From: Clostridium gelidum
GTDB lineage: Bacteria > Bacillota > Clostridia > Clostridiales > Clostridiaceae
DNA: 64,000 nucleotides
Reading direction: 5' to 3'
Assembly: GCF_019977655.1 (NCBI RefSeq)
Contig: NZ_AP024849.1
Span: forward strand, 4,931,001 to 4,995,000
Part shown: positions 53,911-61,849 of the stretch, in pieces
How the letters are laid out: every line of letters begins with the position of its first letter
Position numbering within the stretch: position 1 is the stretch's first letter
Made by a program: the position numbers and the translations under genes
Notes under the pieces: model-generated
Seen by the model: only the letters and a program-made list of their open reading frames with translations
Told to the model about the DNA's origin: nothing
Databases searched by the model: none

Positions 53911-54360
53911 TTATTTATTTAAATATTCTTTAACAATCTGGCTTACAAGTTTACCATCAGCTTTTCCTAATACCTTAGGTCTAACAGCTGACATAACTTT
54001 TCCCATATCCTTAATGCTATTTGCACCCACTTCTTCAGCTGATTCTTTTACTATTTGTTTTATTTCTTCTTCACCTAACTGCTGAGGAAGATATTCTAAC
54101 AAAATCTTTATTTCAGCTTCACACTCGTCTACCAAATCTTGTCTATTCCCTTTTTCAAATTCAAGCATAGATTCTCTTCTTTGCTTAACTTCTTTAGCTA
54201 ATATACTAATAACTTCATCCTCTTCAAGCTTCCTATTATCAGTTTTTTCAACTAATAATATTGCAGCTCTAGCTGTACTAATTACACTAGTTGTGAATCT
54301 ATCTTTTGCTTTTAAAGCAGTTTTCCAATCATCCTGTAATCTATCTTTAATTGCTGTCAT
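53911..54360 (-). CDS. yqeY: GatB/YqeY domain protein
   Basis: 149 aa from ATG 54360, which has GAAGGT 6-7 nt upstream. An in-frame TTG at 54378 would put that site inside the gene. The protein is all-helical with the YqeY pattern: AIKDRLQDDWKTALKAKD, then LPQQLGEEEIKQIV and MGKVMSAVRPKVLGKADGKLVSQIVKEYL. The C-terminal part resembles the GatB tail domain that binds tRNA. Cellular function is uncertain. It follows rpsU by 30 nt, a near-universal Firmicute pairing. Confidence 0.94.
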   Translation of the reverse strand: MTAIKDRLQDDWKTALKAKDRFTTSVISTARAAILLVEKTDNRKLEEDEVISILAKEVKQRRESMLEFEKGNRQDLVDECEAEIKILLEYLPQQLGEEEIKQIVKESAEEVGANSIKDMGKVMSAVRPKVLGKADGKLVSQIVKEYLNK

Positions 54361-54390
54361 ATTTCTACCTTCTTTCAAAAGGAATAATTA

Positions 54391-54567
54391 CTATTTAATT
54401 TTTCTCTTTCTAGCAGCTTCTGATTTATGCTTTTTCTTAACGCTTGGTTTTTCATAATGTTCCCTCTTCTTAGCTTCAGAAATAATTCCAGCTGTAGCAC
54501 ATTTCTTCTTAAATCTTCTCAATGCACTTTCAATTGTTTCATTTTCTCCAATTTTAACCTCTGACAT
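54391..54567 (-). CDS. rpsU: 30S ribosomal protein S21
   Basis: 58 aa read directly from the sequence: it begins MSEVKIGENETIESALRRF and ends in a lysine/arginine-rich tail with KPSVKKKHKSEAARKRK. AGGGAGGGATAG lies just upstream of the ATG at 54567. S21 is a small, strongly basic protein of the 30S platform near the anti-Shine-Dalgarno region. It sits between the HIT gene and yqeY as in other Firmicutes. Confidence 0.97.
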   Translation of the reverse strand: MSEVKIGENETIESALRRFKKKCATAGIISEAKKREHYEKPSVKKKHKSEAARKRKIK

Positions 54568-54711
54568 TTACTATCCCTCCCTCCGCTAGCTAATATTAAC
54601 TCAGCTATGGGCTTAATAACACATGCTATATTATACAATAATCAAACAGATAATGTCAATAATTCAAGAAAAAAATTGTTCCCCATTTCTCCCCTAAATA
54701 ATAGCTTTATT

Positions 54712-55056
54712 TTAACCTGGTGGCCACTTTAAACTTCGCCCTCCAATTACATGAAAATGAAGATGTTTTACAGTTTGACCTCCGTCTTCGCCACAATTAT
54801 TGATAATTCTATATCCTGCATCAGCTATCTTAAGTTCTACTACTAGCTTATTGATAACCTTAAATATATGTGAAACAATATCAATATTATTATCATTTAA
54901 ATCATTAGCACTTTCAATATGCTCTTTTGGTATTACTAAAAAATGAGTAGGTGCTTCCGGATTTATATCATAAAAAGCATATACTTTATCATCTTCATAT
55001 ACTTTTTCACTCGGAATTTCTCCTTTTGCAATTTTACAAAATAAACAGTCTCTCAT
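54712..55056 (-). CDS. HIT-family nucleotide-binding protein (Hint-like)
   Basis: 114 aa from ATG 55056 after AAGGAGGTG. An in-frame GTG at 55065 is part of that site. It begins MRDCLFCKIAKGEIPS, and the histidine triad is HLHFHVIGG near residue 101. Hint-type proteins hydrolyse nucleoside phosphoramidates; the physiological substrate is unsettled. It lies between mtaB and rpsU. Confidence 0.93.
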   Translation of the reverse strand: MRDCLFCKIAKGEIPSEKVYEDDKVYAFYDINPEAPTHFLVIPKEHIESANDLNDNNIDIVSHIFKVINKLVVELKIADAGYRIINNCGEDGGQTVKHLHFHVIGGRSLKWPPG

Positions 55057-55090
55057 AAATTTCACCTCCTTATTTAAATTATATCAAAAT

Positions 55091-56494
55091 TTATATAATT
55101 TTTCCAGCAACACAATCTCCATTTGCTTCTTTTATAGAGCAAGGAATTATTTTGCCTATCATATCTTCATTACCATTAATTATTTCAACTTTTACATAAT
55201 TTCTAGTATAACCTTCAAATACTCCTGGCTTTTTAGGAACTTCTTGTTCAACTAAAACATCTAATTCTCTTCCAACTAAAGATTCACTAAAATCGCCCTC
55301 ATTTTTTGCATTTAATTCAATTAAAGTCTTACTTCGTTTATCCTTAACAGTACCATCTAATTGATGTGTCATATCTGCTGCTTTAGTACCTTTTCTTGGA
55401 CTAAATTTGAATATATGAGTTTTAGTTAACTTAATTTTCTTTAAATATTCATATGTTTCATTAAATTCCTCATCAGTTTCTCCTGGAAAACCAACAATGA
55501 CATCAGTTGTTATGGAAGCATCATTTAGATTTTTTCTTATTTTATTAACTGCATCTTCATATTCTTTAGCAGTATATCTTCTATTCATTCTTTTTAAAGT
55601 AGCATCACATCCACTTTGAAGTGATAAATGGAATTGTGGACATAGCTTTTTCATATTCTTCATCTTGTCTATTACTTCATCAGTAAAGAAAATTGGTTCA
55701 ATAGAACCTATTCTTACTCTTTCTATACCATCCATCTTCTCAATTTCTTCTAATAAAGTTATTAAAGTTATATTTCCATCTAAATCAACACCATAAGAAG
55801 CTGTATGAATTCCAGATAATATTATCTCCTTAAATCCATGTTCACTTAACTTCTTTATTTCATTTAATACCTTTTCTGGATCTTTAGAACAAGTTGTTCC
55901 TCTTGTATATGGTATTAAACAATATGCACAAAATCTATTGCAACCATCTTGTATCTTTAAAAAGGCTCTAGTCTTATCTTGATATTCTTCTATGTTTAAT
56001 TCTTCAAATTGTTTATTTTTAAGAACTTCTCCAACCATTAATTGTGGTTTTTGCTCATCGCGAGCTTTATTTACATAATAAACAACATCGCCTTTATTCC
56101 TAGTTCCAAGGACAACATCTACACCTTCTATTTTAGACACTTCTTCTGGTGATACTTGCGAATAACAACCAACAGCTGCAATTATAGCATTTTCATTTGT
56201 TCTTCTTGCTCTGCTTATTATTTGTCTTGATTTTTTATCACTCATGTTCGTTACTGAACATGTATTTATAACATAAACATCCGCAAAGTTTTCAAAATCT
56301 GTAACCTCATAGCCTTCTCTAATAAACTTCTCCGCCATGGCTTCTGTCTCATAATGATTTACTCTACATCCTAATGTGGAAAAGGCTACAAGATTTTTTC
56401 CTTCTGAATTTATCTTTGGCTCTTTCTTAGATAATTTTTTTAGTGTACCATTATCGTTATTTGATCTGACTATTTTTATTTGGTTTTCTCCCAT
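55091..56494 (-). CDS. mtaB: tRNA t6A37 methylthiotransferase MtaB (radical SAM)
   Basis: 467 aa. An MTTase N-terminal domain has cysteines in FSTLGCRVNHYE, VINTCSVTN and AVGCYSQ. The radical SAM cluster is CNRFCAYCLIPYTRG, and a C-terminal TRAM domain follows. It converts t6A to ms2t6A at position 37 of tRNAs reading ANN codons. The N-terminus has about 35 residues before the conserved core, longer than usual. The ATG at 56494 overlaps the rsmE stop (TAATG) and has AGGAGGG 11 nt upstream, so this start is likely but not certain. Confidence 0.94.
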   Translation of the reverse strand: MGENQIKIVRSNNDNGTLKKLSKKEPKINSEGKNLVAFSTLGCRVNHYETEAMAEKFIREGYEVTDFENFADVYVINTCSVTNMSDKKSRQIISRARRTNENAIIAAVGCYSQVSPEEVSKIEGVDVVLGTRNKGDVVYYVNKARDEQKPQLMVGEVLKNKQFEELNIEEYQDKTRAFLKIQDGCNRFCAYCLIPYTRGTTCSKDPEKVLNEIKKLSEHGFKEIILSGIHTASYGVDLDGNITLITLLEEIEKMDGIERVRIGSIEPIFFTDEVIDKMKNMKKLCPQFHLSLQSGCDATLKRMNRRYTAKEYEDAVNKIRKNLNDASITTDVIVGFPGETDEEFNETYEYLKKIKLTKTHIFKFSPRKGTKAADMTHQLDGTVKDKRSKTLIELNAKNEGDFSESLVGRELDVLVEQEVPKKPGVFEGYTRNYVKVEIINGNEDMIGKIIPCSIKEANGDCVAGKII

Positions 56495-57261
56495 TACAGT
56501 AGCGTCCCTCCTAAATCTCCAAGTTCATACTGAATTAAAGCAGTTGCTGTAAATCCAGCTGTTTCTGTACGTAATATCCTATTTCCAAGGGTTACAATAT
56601 AAGAGCCCTGTTCTTTTAAAATATTAATTTCATCTTCTTCAAATCCACCCTCAGGTCCAATTAAAATCCCAACATCCTTTATATTATCTAAATTTATGTT
56701 TTCTTTCTTAAAATGATTTACAAGACTTTTAATACCAAAATCTTCTGCATTTTCATAAGGGATTATAACTAAATCCATTTCTTTTAGTTCTTTTAAAGCT
56801 TCATTAAAGTCAATAACTTCTTTAACACATGGAACAATACTTCTTTTAGATTGTTTTGATGCTTCTAATGCAATTCTATTTAATCTATCAAGCTTTTTGA
56901 ATTCTCCCTTAAGCTTTACATCAACTCTAGCTGTAATTGTAGGAATAAATTCAAACACGCCAAGCTCAGTTCCCTTTTGTACTATCAAATCCATCTTTTG
57001 CCCTTTAGGTAACCCTTGAAAAAGATGTACTTTGACTTTACTTTCATTATTTATATCTAGCTTCTTAATTATGTTAACTATAACTTCATTTTTAGCTATA
57101 TATTTTATTTCTCCTAAGTATTCGGTGCCTTCACAATTATTTAATACTACTTCTTCCCCTTCTGATAACCTTAAAACTTTGTAAATATGTTTTACATCAT
57201 CTCCAAGTATCTTACCTTCCGTTTCAGTAATATTATAAGGCTCTGTAAAAAACTTATGCAT
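56494..57261 (-). CDS. rsmE: 16S rRNA (uracil-1498-N3)-methyltransferase
   Basis: 255 aa from ATG 57261, preceded by TTAGGAG. A longer frame from 57303 would overlap prmA and lacks conserved sequence. It begins MHKFFTEPYNI. It has the SPOUT methyltransferase knot motifs ILIGPEGGFEEDEI and TLGNRILRTETAG. It methylates U1498 of 16S rRNA. The order prmA-rsmE-mtaB downstream of dnaJ is the usual Firmicute arrangement. Confidence 0.95.
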   Translation of the reverse strand: MHKFFTEPYNITETEGKILGDDVKHIYKVLRLSEGEEVVLNNCEGTEYLGEIKYIAKNEVIVNIIKKLDINNESKVKVHLFQGLPKGQKMDLIVQKGTELGVFEFIPTITARVDVKLKGEFKKLDRLNRIALEASKQSKRSIVPCVKEVIDFNEALKELKEMDLVIIPYENAEDFGIKSLVNHFKKENINLDNIKDVGILIGPEGGFEEDEINILKEQGSYIVTLGNRILRTETAGFTATALIQYELGDLGGTLL

Positions 57262-57269
57262 ACAAACTC

Positions 57270-58214
57270 CTAACCGATAGATTTTGCTACTATGCAGTTC
57301 CATTCTCCATCTTTATTGATTTCTATAACTTCAAAACCACATTCTTCAAATTTTTCTTTAACCATATCTACTCTATCATGAATTATCCCTGATGTGATGA
57401 ATATTCCGCCATCATTTAAAGCCTTCTTAACATCAGCTGTTAATACGCAAATAATTTCTGCTATTATATTAGCAACTACTATATCAGCTTTTCCATCTAC
57501 TACATCTAAAAGATTTCCTTCTAGCACTTCAATATTATTTAAATCATTATAGCTTATATTTTGATTAGATGAGTCAACTGCAACAGGATCTAAATCAACT
57601 CCTACTACATGCTTAGCGCCAAGTTTTGCAGCGGCTATTGAAAGTATTCCTGATCCACACCCAATATCAAACACTGTTGTATTAGGCTTTACATACTTAT
57701 CTAAGGCTTTAATACACATTCTAGTAGTTTCATGAGTTCCAGTTCCAAATGCCATACCTGGGTCTAATTCTATGATTAATTCTTCAGCAGTCTTCTCATA
57801 TTCTTCCCAAATTGGTTTAATGACAATTTTATCTGTTATTTTAACTGGTTTATAATATTGCTTCCAATTATTTGCCCAATCTTCTTCATGCATTTTTTTA
57901 ACTTCTACGATGCCTTCACCAATATCAAATCCAAGTTCTTTAATTTCTATAAGTTTTTCTTTTACATATTCAACAATTTCTTCAACCTTATCATCTTGAG
58001 AAAAATAAGCTTTAATTACAGCTGCATTTCCTTTATGTTCTAAAATGTTTATATCTGCAAAATCCCAAGTTAATGGTCCTTGTTCTCTTAAAAGTAAATC
58101 ATCTGGATCCTCAATTGCAATGTTCGGGCAATTTAATCCATAAAATATTCCTGTTATTGGCTCTAGAGCCTCACTTTTTGTTATTACACTAATTTCAATC
58201 CATATTCCATCCAT
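57270..58214 (-). CDS. prmA: Ribosomal protein L11 methyltransferase
   Basis: 314 aa from ATG 58214, with GAAGGG about 9 nt upstream; the ATG at 58223 overlaps that site. It begins MDGIWIEISV. The SAM motif is TVFDIGCGSGILSIAAAKLGA, and DPGMAFGTGTHETTRMC is the conserved family block just before it. It trimethylates L11. Normally it directly follows dnaJ in clostridia; here trmB and an LDH-like gene lie between. Confidence 0.96.
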   Translation of the reverse strand: MDGIWIEISVITKSEALEPITGIFYGLNCPNIAIEDPDDLLLREQGPLTWDFADINILEHKGNAAVIKAYFSQDDKVEEIVEYVKEKLIEIKELGFDIGEGIVEVKKMHEEDWANNWKQYYKPVKITDKIVIKPIWEEYEKTAEELIIELDPGMAFGTGTHETTRMCIKALDKYVKPNTTVFDIGCGSGILSIAAAKLGAKHVVGVDLDPVAVDSSNQNISYNDLNNIEVLEGNLLDVVDGKADIVVANIIAEIICVLTADVKKALNDGGIFITSGIIHDRVDMVKEKFEECGFEVIEINKDGEWNCIVAKSIG

Positions 58215-58293
58215 GTTTATCATCCCTTCATTTTATAATACAATAATATTTTTGTTAACCATTAATCCCTCTAACCCGGATTTTTTAAGCAAA

Positions 58294-58337
58294 TTCTAAA
58301 ATTCTAAAATTCTAAAATTCTAAAATTCTAAAATTCT
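58294..58337. repeat. Tandem octamer repeat upstream of prmA
   Basis: TTCTAAAA is repeated five and a half times without a change between 58294 and 58337, in the prmA-trmB gap. Such runs vary in copy number by slippage. Confidence 0.9.
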
Positions 58338-58383
58338 CGGCATTATAAATTATCTATATAAATTATTCAACTAGCTATTTCTT

Positions 58384-59043
58384 TTAATGTGCATTAATCG
58401 CAATTAAGAATTTAGTTTTTATTCCCAGCTTTGTAAACATCTTTTCATGTTCTGTTTCTACATTACCTTCAAAATCACTATTATGAAGATCATAAGTTAT
58501 ATATTTAATTTTAAACGCAGCATCCTTAAAATATTGTAGTGATTCTTCAAATAATTCATCATCATCTGTTTTAAAATAAATTTCCCCATTATCTTTTAGA
58601 AATATCTTATATTGATTCAACTGTCTTGTATGTGTTAGTCTTCTCTTTTTATTTTTTTCCTTAGGCCACGGATTACAAAAGTTTATGTATATTTTGCTTA
58701 TTAAATCTTCTTCATTTAAGATTTCATTAATAAGTCCTATTTCTTGAGCCATTAGCTTAATATTATCTACACATTTATTTTTTTCATTATATGCTTCTTC
58801 GATATTTCTCTTGGCTAATCCTAAAACTTCATCTTTTATATCAATTGCAATATAATTAATACTAGCATTTTCAGAGCCATGCACTGCTATAAAGGTTCCT
58901 TTTCCACATCCAAGTTCTAAATATATAGGTTTATCATTTCCAAATAATTCTTTCCATTTACCTTTATATTCTTTAGGACTTATAACAAAAAAGTTGCAAC
59001 TTTCAAGTTCAGGTCTCGCCCACGGTTTTTTTCTCATTCTCAT
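58384..59043 (-). CDS. trmB: tRNA (guanine-46-N7)-methyltransferase
   Basis: 219 aa. The SAM motif is IYLELGCGKGTFIAV, and the family block YINFCNPWPKEKNKKRRLT is intact, with a DDELFEESLQYF C-terminal part. It makes m7G46 in tRNA. GGAG lies 10 nt upstream of the ATG at 59043. A 160-bp family 2 hairpin element ends 20 nt before the start codon and would lie in the leader. The gene separates prmA from dnaJ, an interruption of the usual order. Confidence 0.94.
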   Translation of the reverse strand: MRMRKKPWARPELESCNFFVISPKEYKGKWKELFGNDKPIYLELGCGKGTFIAVHGSENASINYIAIDIKDEVLGLAKRNIEEAYNEKNKCVDNIKLMAQEIGLINEILNEEDLISKIYINFCNPWPKEKNKKRRLTHTRQLNQYKIFLKDNGEIYFKTDDDELFEESLQYFKDAAFKIKYITYDLHNSDFEGNVETEHEKMFTKLGIKTKFLIAINAH

Positions 59044-59063
59044 GTTAATTCACTCCATCTTTT

Positions 59064-59223
59064 AGGCACATGAAAGAAAATAACAAGCCAATGATGCGAT
59101 GTATATTTTTTGTCAGACAAGGAGATATATTCACCTCATAGCAGGCCTATTAGGTGAACATACCGACGTGGTATGACAAAAAATAGACTAGCATGCTGAC
59201 TTGTTATTTTTATGAATGTGCCT
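59064..59223. repeat. 160-bp hairpin element, family 2, copy 2
   Basis: Same ends (AGGCACATGAAA left, TGTGCCT right) and same length as 28069-28228. The arms are different but paired: AACAAG/CTTGTT, TGTCA/TGACA, and TATATTCACCT/AGGTGAACATA. The unpaired GACAAGGAGA and CCGACGTGGTA are kept. Confidence 0.85.
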
Positions 59224-59284
59224 TAGCATTCATAATAATTATACCTATAAAAATTTATATTGCAATTTTTATCTGCAAAATTTA

Positions 59285-59323
59285 CAGGTATTGTAAAATA
59301 CTTTGATTATTCTACAATACCTG
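59285..59323 (-). terminator. Intrinsic terminator after the LDH-like gene
   Basis: CAGGTATTGTA (59285-59295) pairs perfectly with TACAATACCTG (59313-59323), 17 nt past the stop codon. The T-tract is short. Confidence 0.7.
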
Positions 59324-59339
59324 CATTAAATTGGTGAAT

Positions 59340-60293
59340 TTAAAGTGCTTTTGCTTTCTCTATATAATCTTTTAATATCCCACAAGTATTGTCAAATTCT
59401 TTTTGTTCTTGTTGTGTTAAATTTATTTCAATTATTCCTTCTACTCCATTTTTACCTAATATAGCCGGCACACTTGCGAACACATTCTCTTGTGCATATT
59501 CTCCTTCTAATAAAACAGAGCATGGTAAAATTCTCTTTTCATCATGGAATATTGTTTTAACTACTTCTGTTAATGCAGTTCCTATTCCAAATTCAGTAGA
59601 TCCTTTTCCATTTAACACTACCCAGCCTGCATAAGCTGTTCTTTTAACTATGTCTGGTAGATCTAATTTTCCATATGTGTCTGGTTTTTCTTTAATTAAA
59701 TCAAATAATGGCTTGCCTCCTATAGATACATGAGACCATGGAACCATTTGAGAATCACCATGTTCTCCCATAGAATATCCTTGTATAGATTTTTGATCTA
59801 TACCTATTTCACTTGCTAATATTCTCCTAAGCCTAGATGAATCTAAAGCTGTCCCGGTTCCTATAACTCTGTTTTTAGGGAAACCTGTTCTCTTCCAAAT
59901 ATAATGTGCTATAACATCACACGGATTTGAAATAGACACAATTATACCTTTAAATCCTGATTTAACTATTGGATCAATTATTGTATCAACAATTTTTATT
60001 GTTGCTTCTAATGTATCCAAACGAGTTTGATCCTTCATTGGTAATGGTCCTGCGCTTATTACAACAATATCTGCATCTGTACATTCTTCAAGTGAACCCT
60101 GTCTTGTTTCAACATGGTGCGGTAAATATGCTACAGCATCACTTAAATCAACTGCTTGCGAATTAGCTTTCGCTTCATCTATATCTACCATTATAATCTC
60201 ATCGCAAACACCTTGAGTTGCTAGTGCAAATCCACAATGAGATCCAACATGTCCAGCTCCTATTATCACTACTTTTCTAGTTCTTATCCCCAT
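59340..60293 (-). CDS. ldh: L-lactate dehydrogenase-like NAD-dependent 2-hydroxyacid dehydrogenase
   Basis: 317 aa. The NAD motif is IIGAGHVGS (10-18), the catalytic His is His178 in GEHGD, and SNPCDV (122-127) is the nicotinamide-binding strand. The mobile loop over the active site reads AGPLPMKDQTRLDTL (81-95). Canonical lactate dehydrogenases have Gln102 in an NQKPGETR-type loop, and here that position is Pro85 or Met86. The enzyme may therefore be an atypical lactate dehydrogenase or act on another 2-oxo acid such as 2-oxoisocaproate. It is monocistronic, with GGGGG before the ATG, and sits between trmB and dnaJ. Confidence 0.85.
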   Translation of the reverse strand: MGIRTRKVVIIGAGHVGSHCGFALATQGVCDEIIMVDIDEAKANSQAVDLSDAVAYLPHHVETRQGSLEECTDADIVVISAGPLPMKDQTRLDTLEATIKIVDTIIDPIVKSGFKGIIVSISNPCDVIAHYIWKRTGFPKNRVIGTGTALDSSRLRRILASEIGIDQKSIQGYSMGEHGDSQMVPWSHVSIGGKPLFDLIKEKPDTYGKLDLPDIVKRTAYAGWVVLNGKGSTEFGIGTALTEVVKTIFHDEKRILPCSVLLEGEYAQENVFASVPAILGKNGVEGIIEINLTQQEQKEFDNTCGILKDYIEKAKAL

Positions 60294-60507
60294 TTTAAAG
60301 CCCCCTTTAATTTAGTTATGAGTTCAGAGTTAACTATTAATTGTTATCTTTTTACACTTTACGACGAATCTTATTGCTACCACTTCATGAATCTCACAAA
60401 AGTTATCACATTCATATATATATAAATTACTGGCAATATATCATTTTATTATATACTATTTCTCTAAAATAATTAAGTATACTCATTCATGTTTCTTAAC
60501 TTTTTAT

Positions 60508-60568
60508 GCAAAAAAGAAACTATCTAAATAACGATAAAAACTTTATCCCTATTAAAAATAGTCTCTTT
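60508..60568 (-). terminator. Intrinsic terminator of the dnaK-dnaJ operon
   Basis: AAAGAAACTAT (60513-60523) pairs with ATAGTCTCTTT (60558-60568) with one wobble, and inside it GATAAA pairs with TTTATC. A T6 run follows on the minus strand. It starts about 20 nt past the dnaJ stop. The remaining 60294-60507 DNA is the LDH-like gene's leader and promoter region. Confidence 0.75.
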
Positions 60569-60587
60569 ACGTATATATTTTTATTAT

Positions 60588-61709
60588 TTATTTTTTCCCA
60601 AATAATTTTTTCTTAGGAGCATTAGCTTCATCAAATTCTTCACCTGATGCTCTCATTAATTCATATAATGCTTCTTTTTGTTCCTTATTCAATGTCTTAG
60701 GAATATCAACTACAACTTTTACATATTGATCTCCTTTTCCACTTGAATTAACTCTTTGTATACCCTTGCCCTTTAATCTAAACATTGTTCCTGATTGAGT
60801 ACCTGCTGGAACATTATATTTAACATTCCCATCTACTGTAGCTACAGTTATTTCTGTACCTAAGGCAGCCTTAGCCATAGAAACATGAGTATCTATATAC
60901 ACATCATTTCCTTTTCTTGTGAATATTTTTGATGGCGCCACATTAATTTTCACATATAAATCTCCAGGACTTCCACCTCTTAATCCATGTTCCCCTTGTC
61001 CTCTAAGTGGCATTACATTTCCTGTATCAACACCTGCTGGTATGTTAACTTTTATATTTCTTGTCTTTCTAACATTACCTTTTCCTCTACAATGTGAGCA
61101 TGGTTTTTCTATTATTTTACCAGTACCCCTACATGTATCACATGTTGATGTTGAAACAAAGCTTCCAAGAGGAGTTTGTCTTTGTACTCTTACTTGACCT
61201 GCCCCACCACAAGTTGGACAAGTTTTTGCATTAGTTCCTGGTTCAGCACCACTTCCGCTGCAGTGTTCACAATTTTCATTTCTAGTAATTGATATTTCTT
61301 TTTCAACACCAAATATAGCTTCCTCAAAAGTTAATGTCATTGCATATTCAAGGTCGCTTCCACGTGCTGGTCCATTCTTTCTTCTAGAACTTCCTCCGCC
61401 ACCTCCAAAGAATGACTCGAATATATCACCAAAACCACCCATATCAAAGCCATCGAAGCCTCCGCCTCCAAAGCCTCCACTACCATCAAAAGCAGCTGAT
61501 CCAAATTGGTCATACTTAGCTCTCTTTTCTGGATCTGAAAGAATTTGATAAGCCTCATTTATTTCTTTAAACTTTTCTTCGGCTTCATCATTTCCTTGAT
61601 TTTTATCTGGATGATATTTTACTGCCATTTTTCTAAAGGCTCTTTTTATTTCATCATCACCTGCACCCTTTTGAAGTCCAAGTAATTCATAATAGTCTTT
61701 ACTTGCCAT
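60588..61709 (-). CDS. dnaJ: Chaperone protein DnaJ
   Basis: 373 aa. The J domain has YHPDKNQG (the HPD motif at about 33-35), followed by a Gly/Phe-rich region (about 73-110). The zinc domain has four CxxCxGxG repeats: CEHCSGSG, CPTCGGAG, CDTCRGTG and CSHCRGKG. A C-terminal client-binding domain follows. It stimulates DnaK ATPase activity. AGGTGG upstream supports the ATG. It is the last gene of the hrcA-grpE-dnaK-dnaJ heat-shock operon; the CIRCE operator should lie beyond the right edge. Confidence 0.98.
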   Translation of the reverse strand: MASKDYYELLGLQKGAGDDEIKRAFRKMAVKYHPDKNQGNDEAEEKFKEINEAYQILSDPEKRAKYDQFGSAAFDGSGGFGGGGFDGFDMGGFGDIFESFFGGGGGSSRRKNGPARGSDLEYAMTLTFEEAIFGVEKEISITRNENCEHCSGSGAEPGTNAKTCPTCGGAGQVRVQRQTPLGSFVSTSTCDTCRGTGKIIEKPCSHCRGKGNVRKTRNIKVNIPAGVDTGNVMPLRGQGEHGLRGGSPGDLYVKINVAPSKIFTRKGNDVYIDTHVSMAKAALGTEITVATVDGNVKYNVPAGTQSGTMFRLKGKGIQRVNSSGKGDQYVKVVVDIPKTLNKEQKEALYELMRASGEEFDEANAPKKKLFGKK

Positions 61710-61781
61710 TTGTTTATATTCACCACCTGGTTTTATTTTTTAATTTAAGTATATATAAATTCCAATTATATACTTTAGAAA

Positions 61782-61804
61782 AGGGAAGACGAGTTGCCTT
61801 CCCT
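61782..61804 (-). terminator. Attenuator hairpin between dnaK and dnaJ
   Basis: AGGGAAG pairs with CTTCCCT around a 9-nt loop, then TTTTC on the minus strand, between the dnaK stop and the dnaJ start. It probably sets the dnaK:dnaJ ratio by partial termination or mRNA protection. Confidence 0.65.
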
Positions 61805-61849
61805 ATCCCATTATATTAGATAACTAGTGTTTAGTACAACCTATTTATC

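Noticed and set aside
58294..58337. Considered as a CRISPR array
   Set aside because: The units are contiguous octamers without spacers. No cas genes or repeat-spacer arrays were seen anywhere in the window.
60294..60507. A Rex-type site upstream of the LDH-like gene
   Set aside because: Fragments such as TTAACTATTAATTGTTA only loosely resemble TTGTTAA-N4-TTAACAA and lack the required symmetry.
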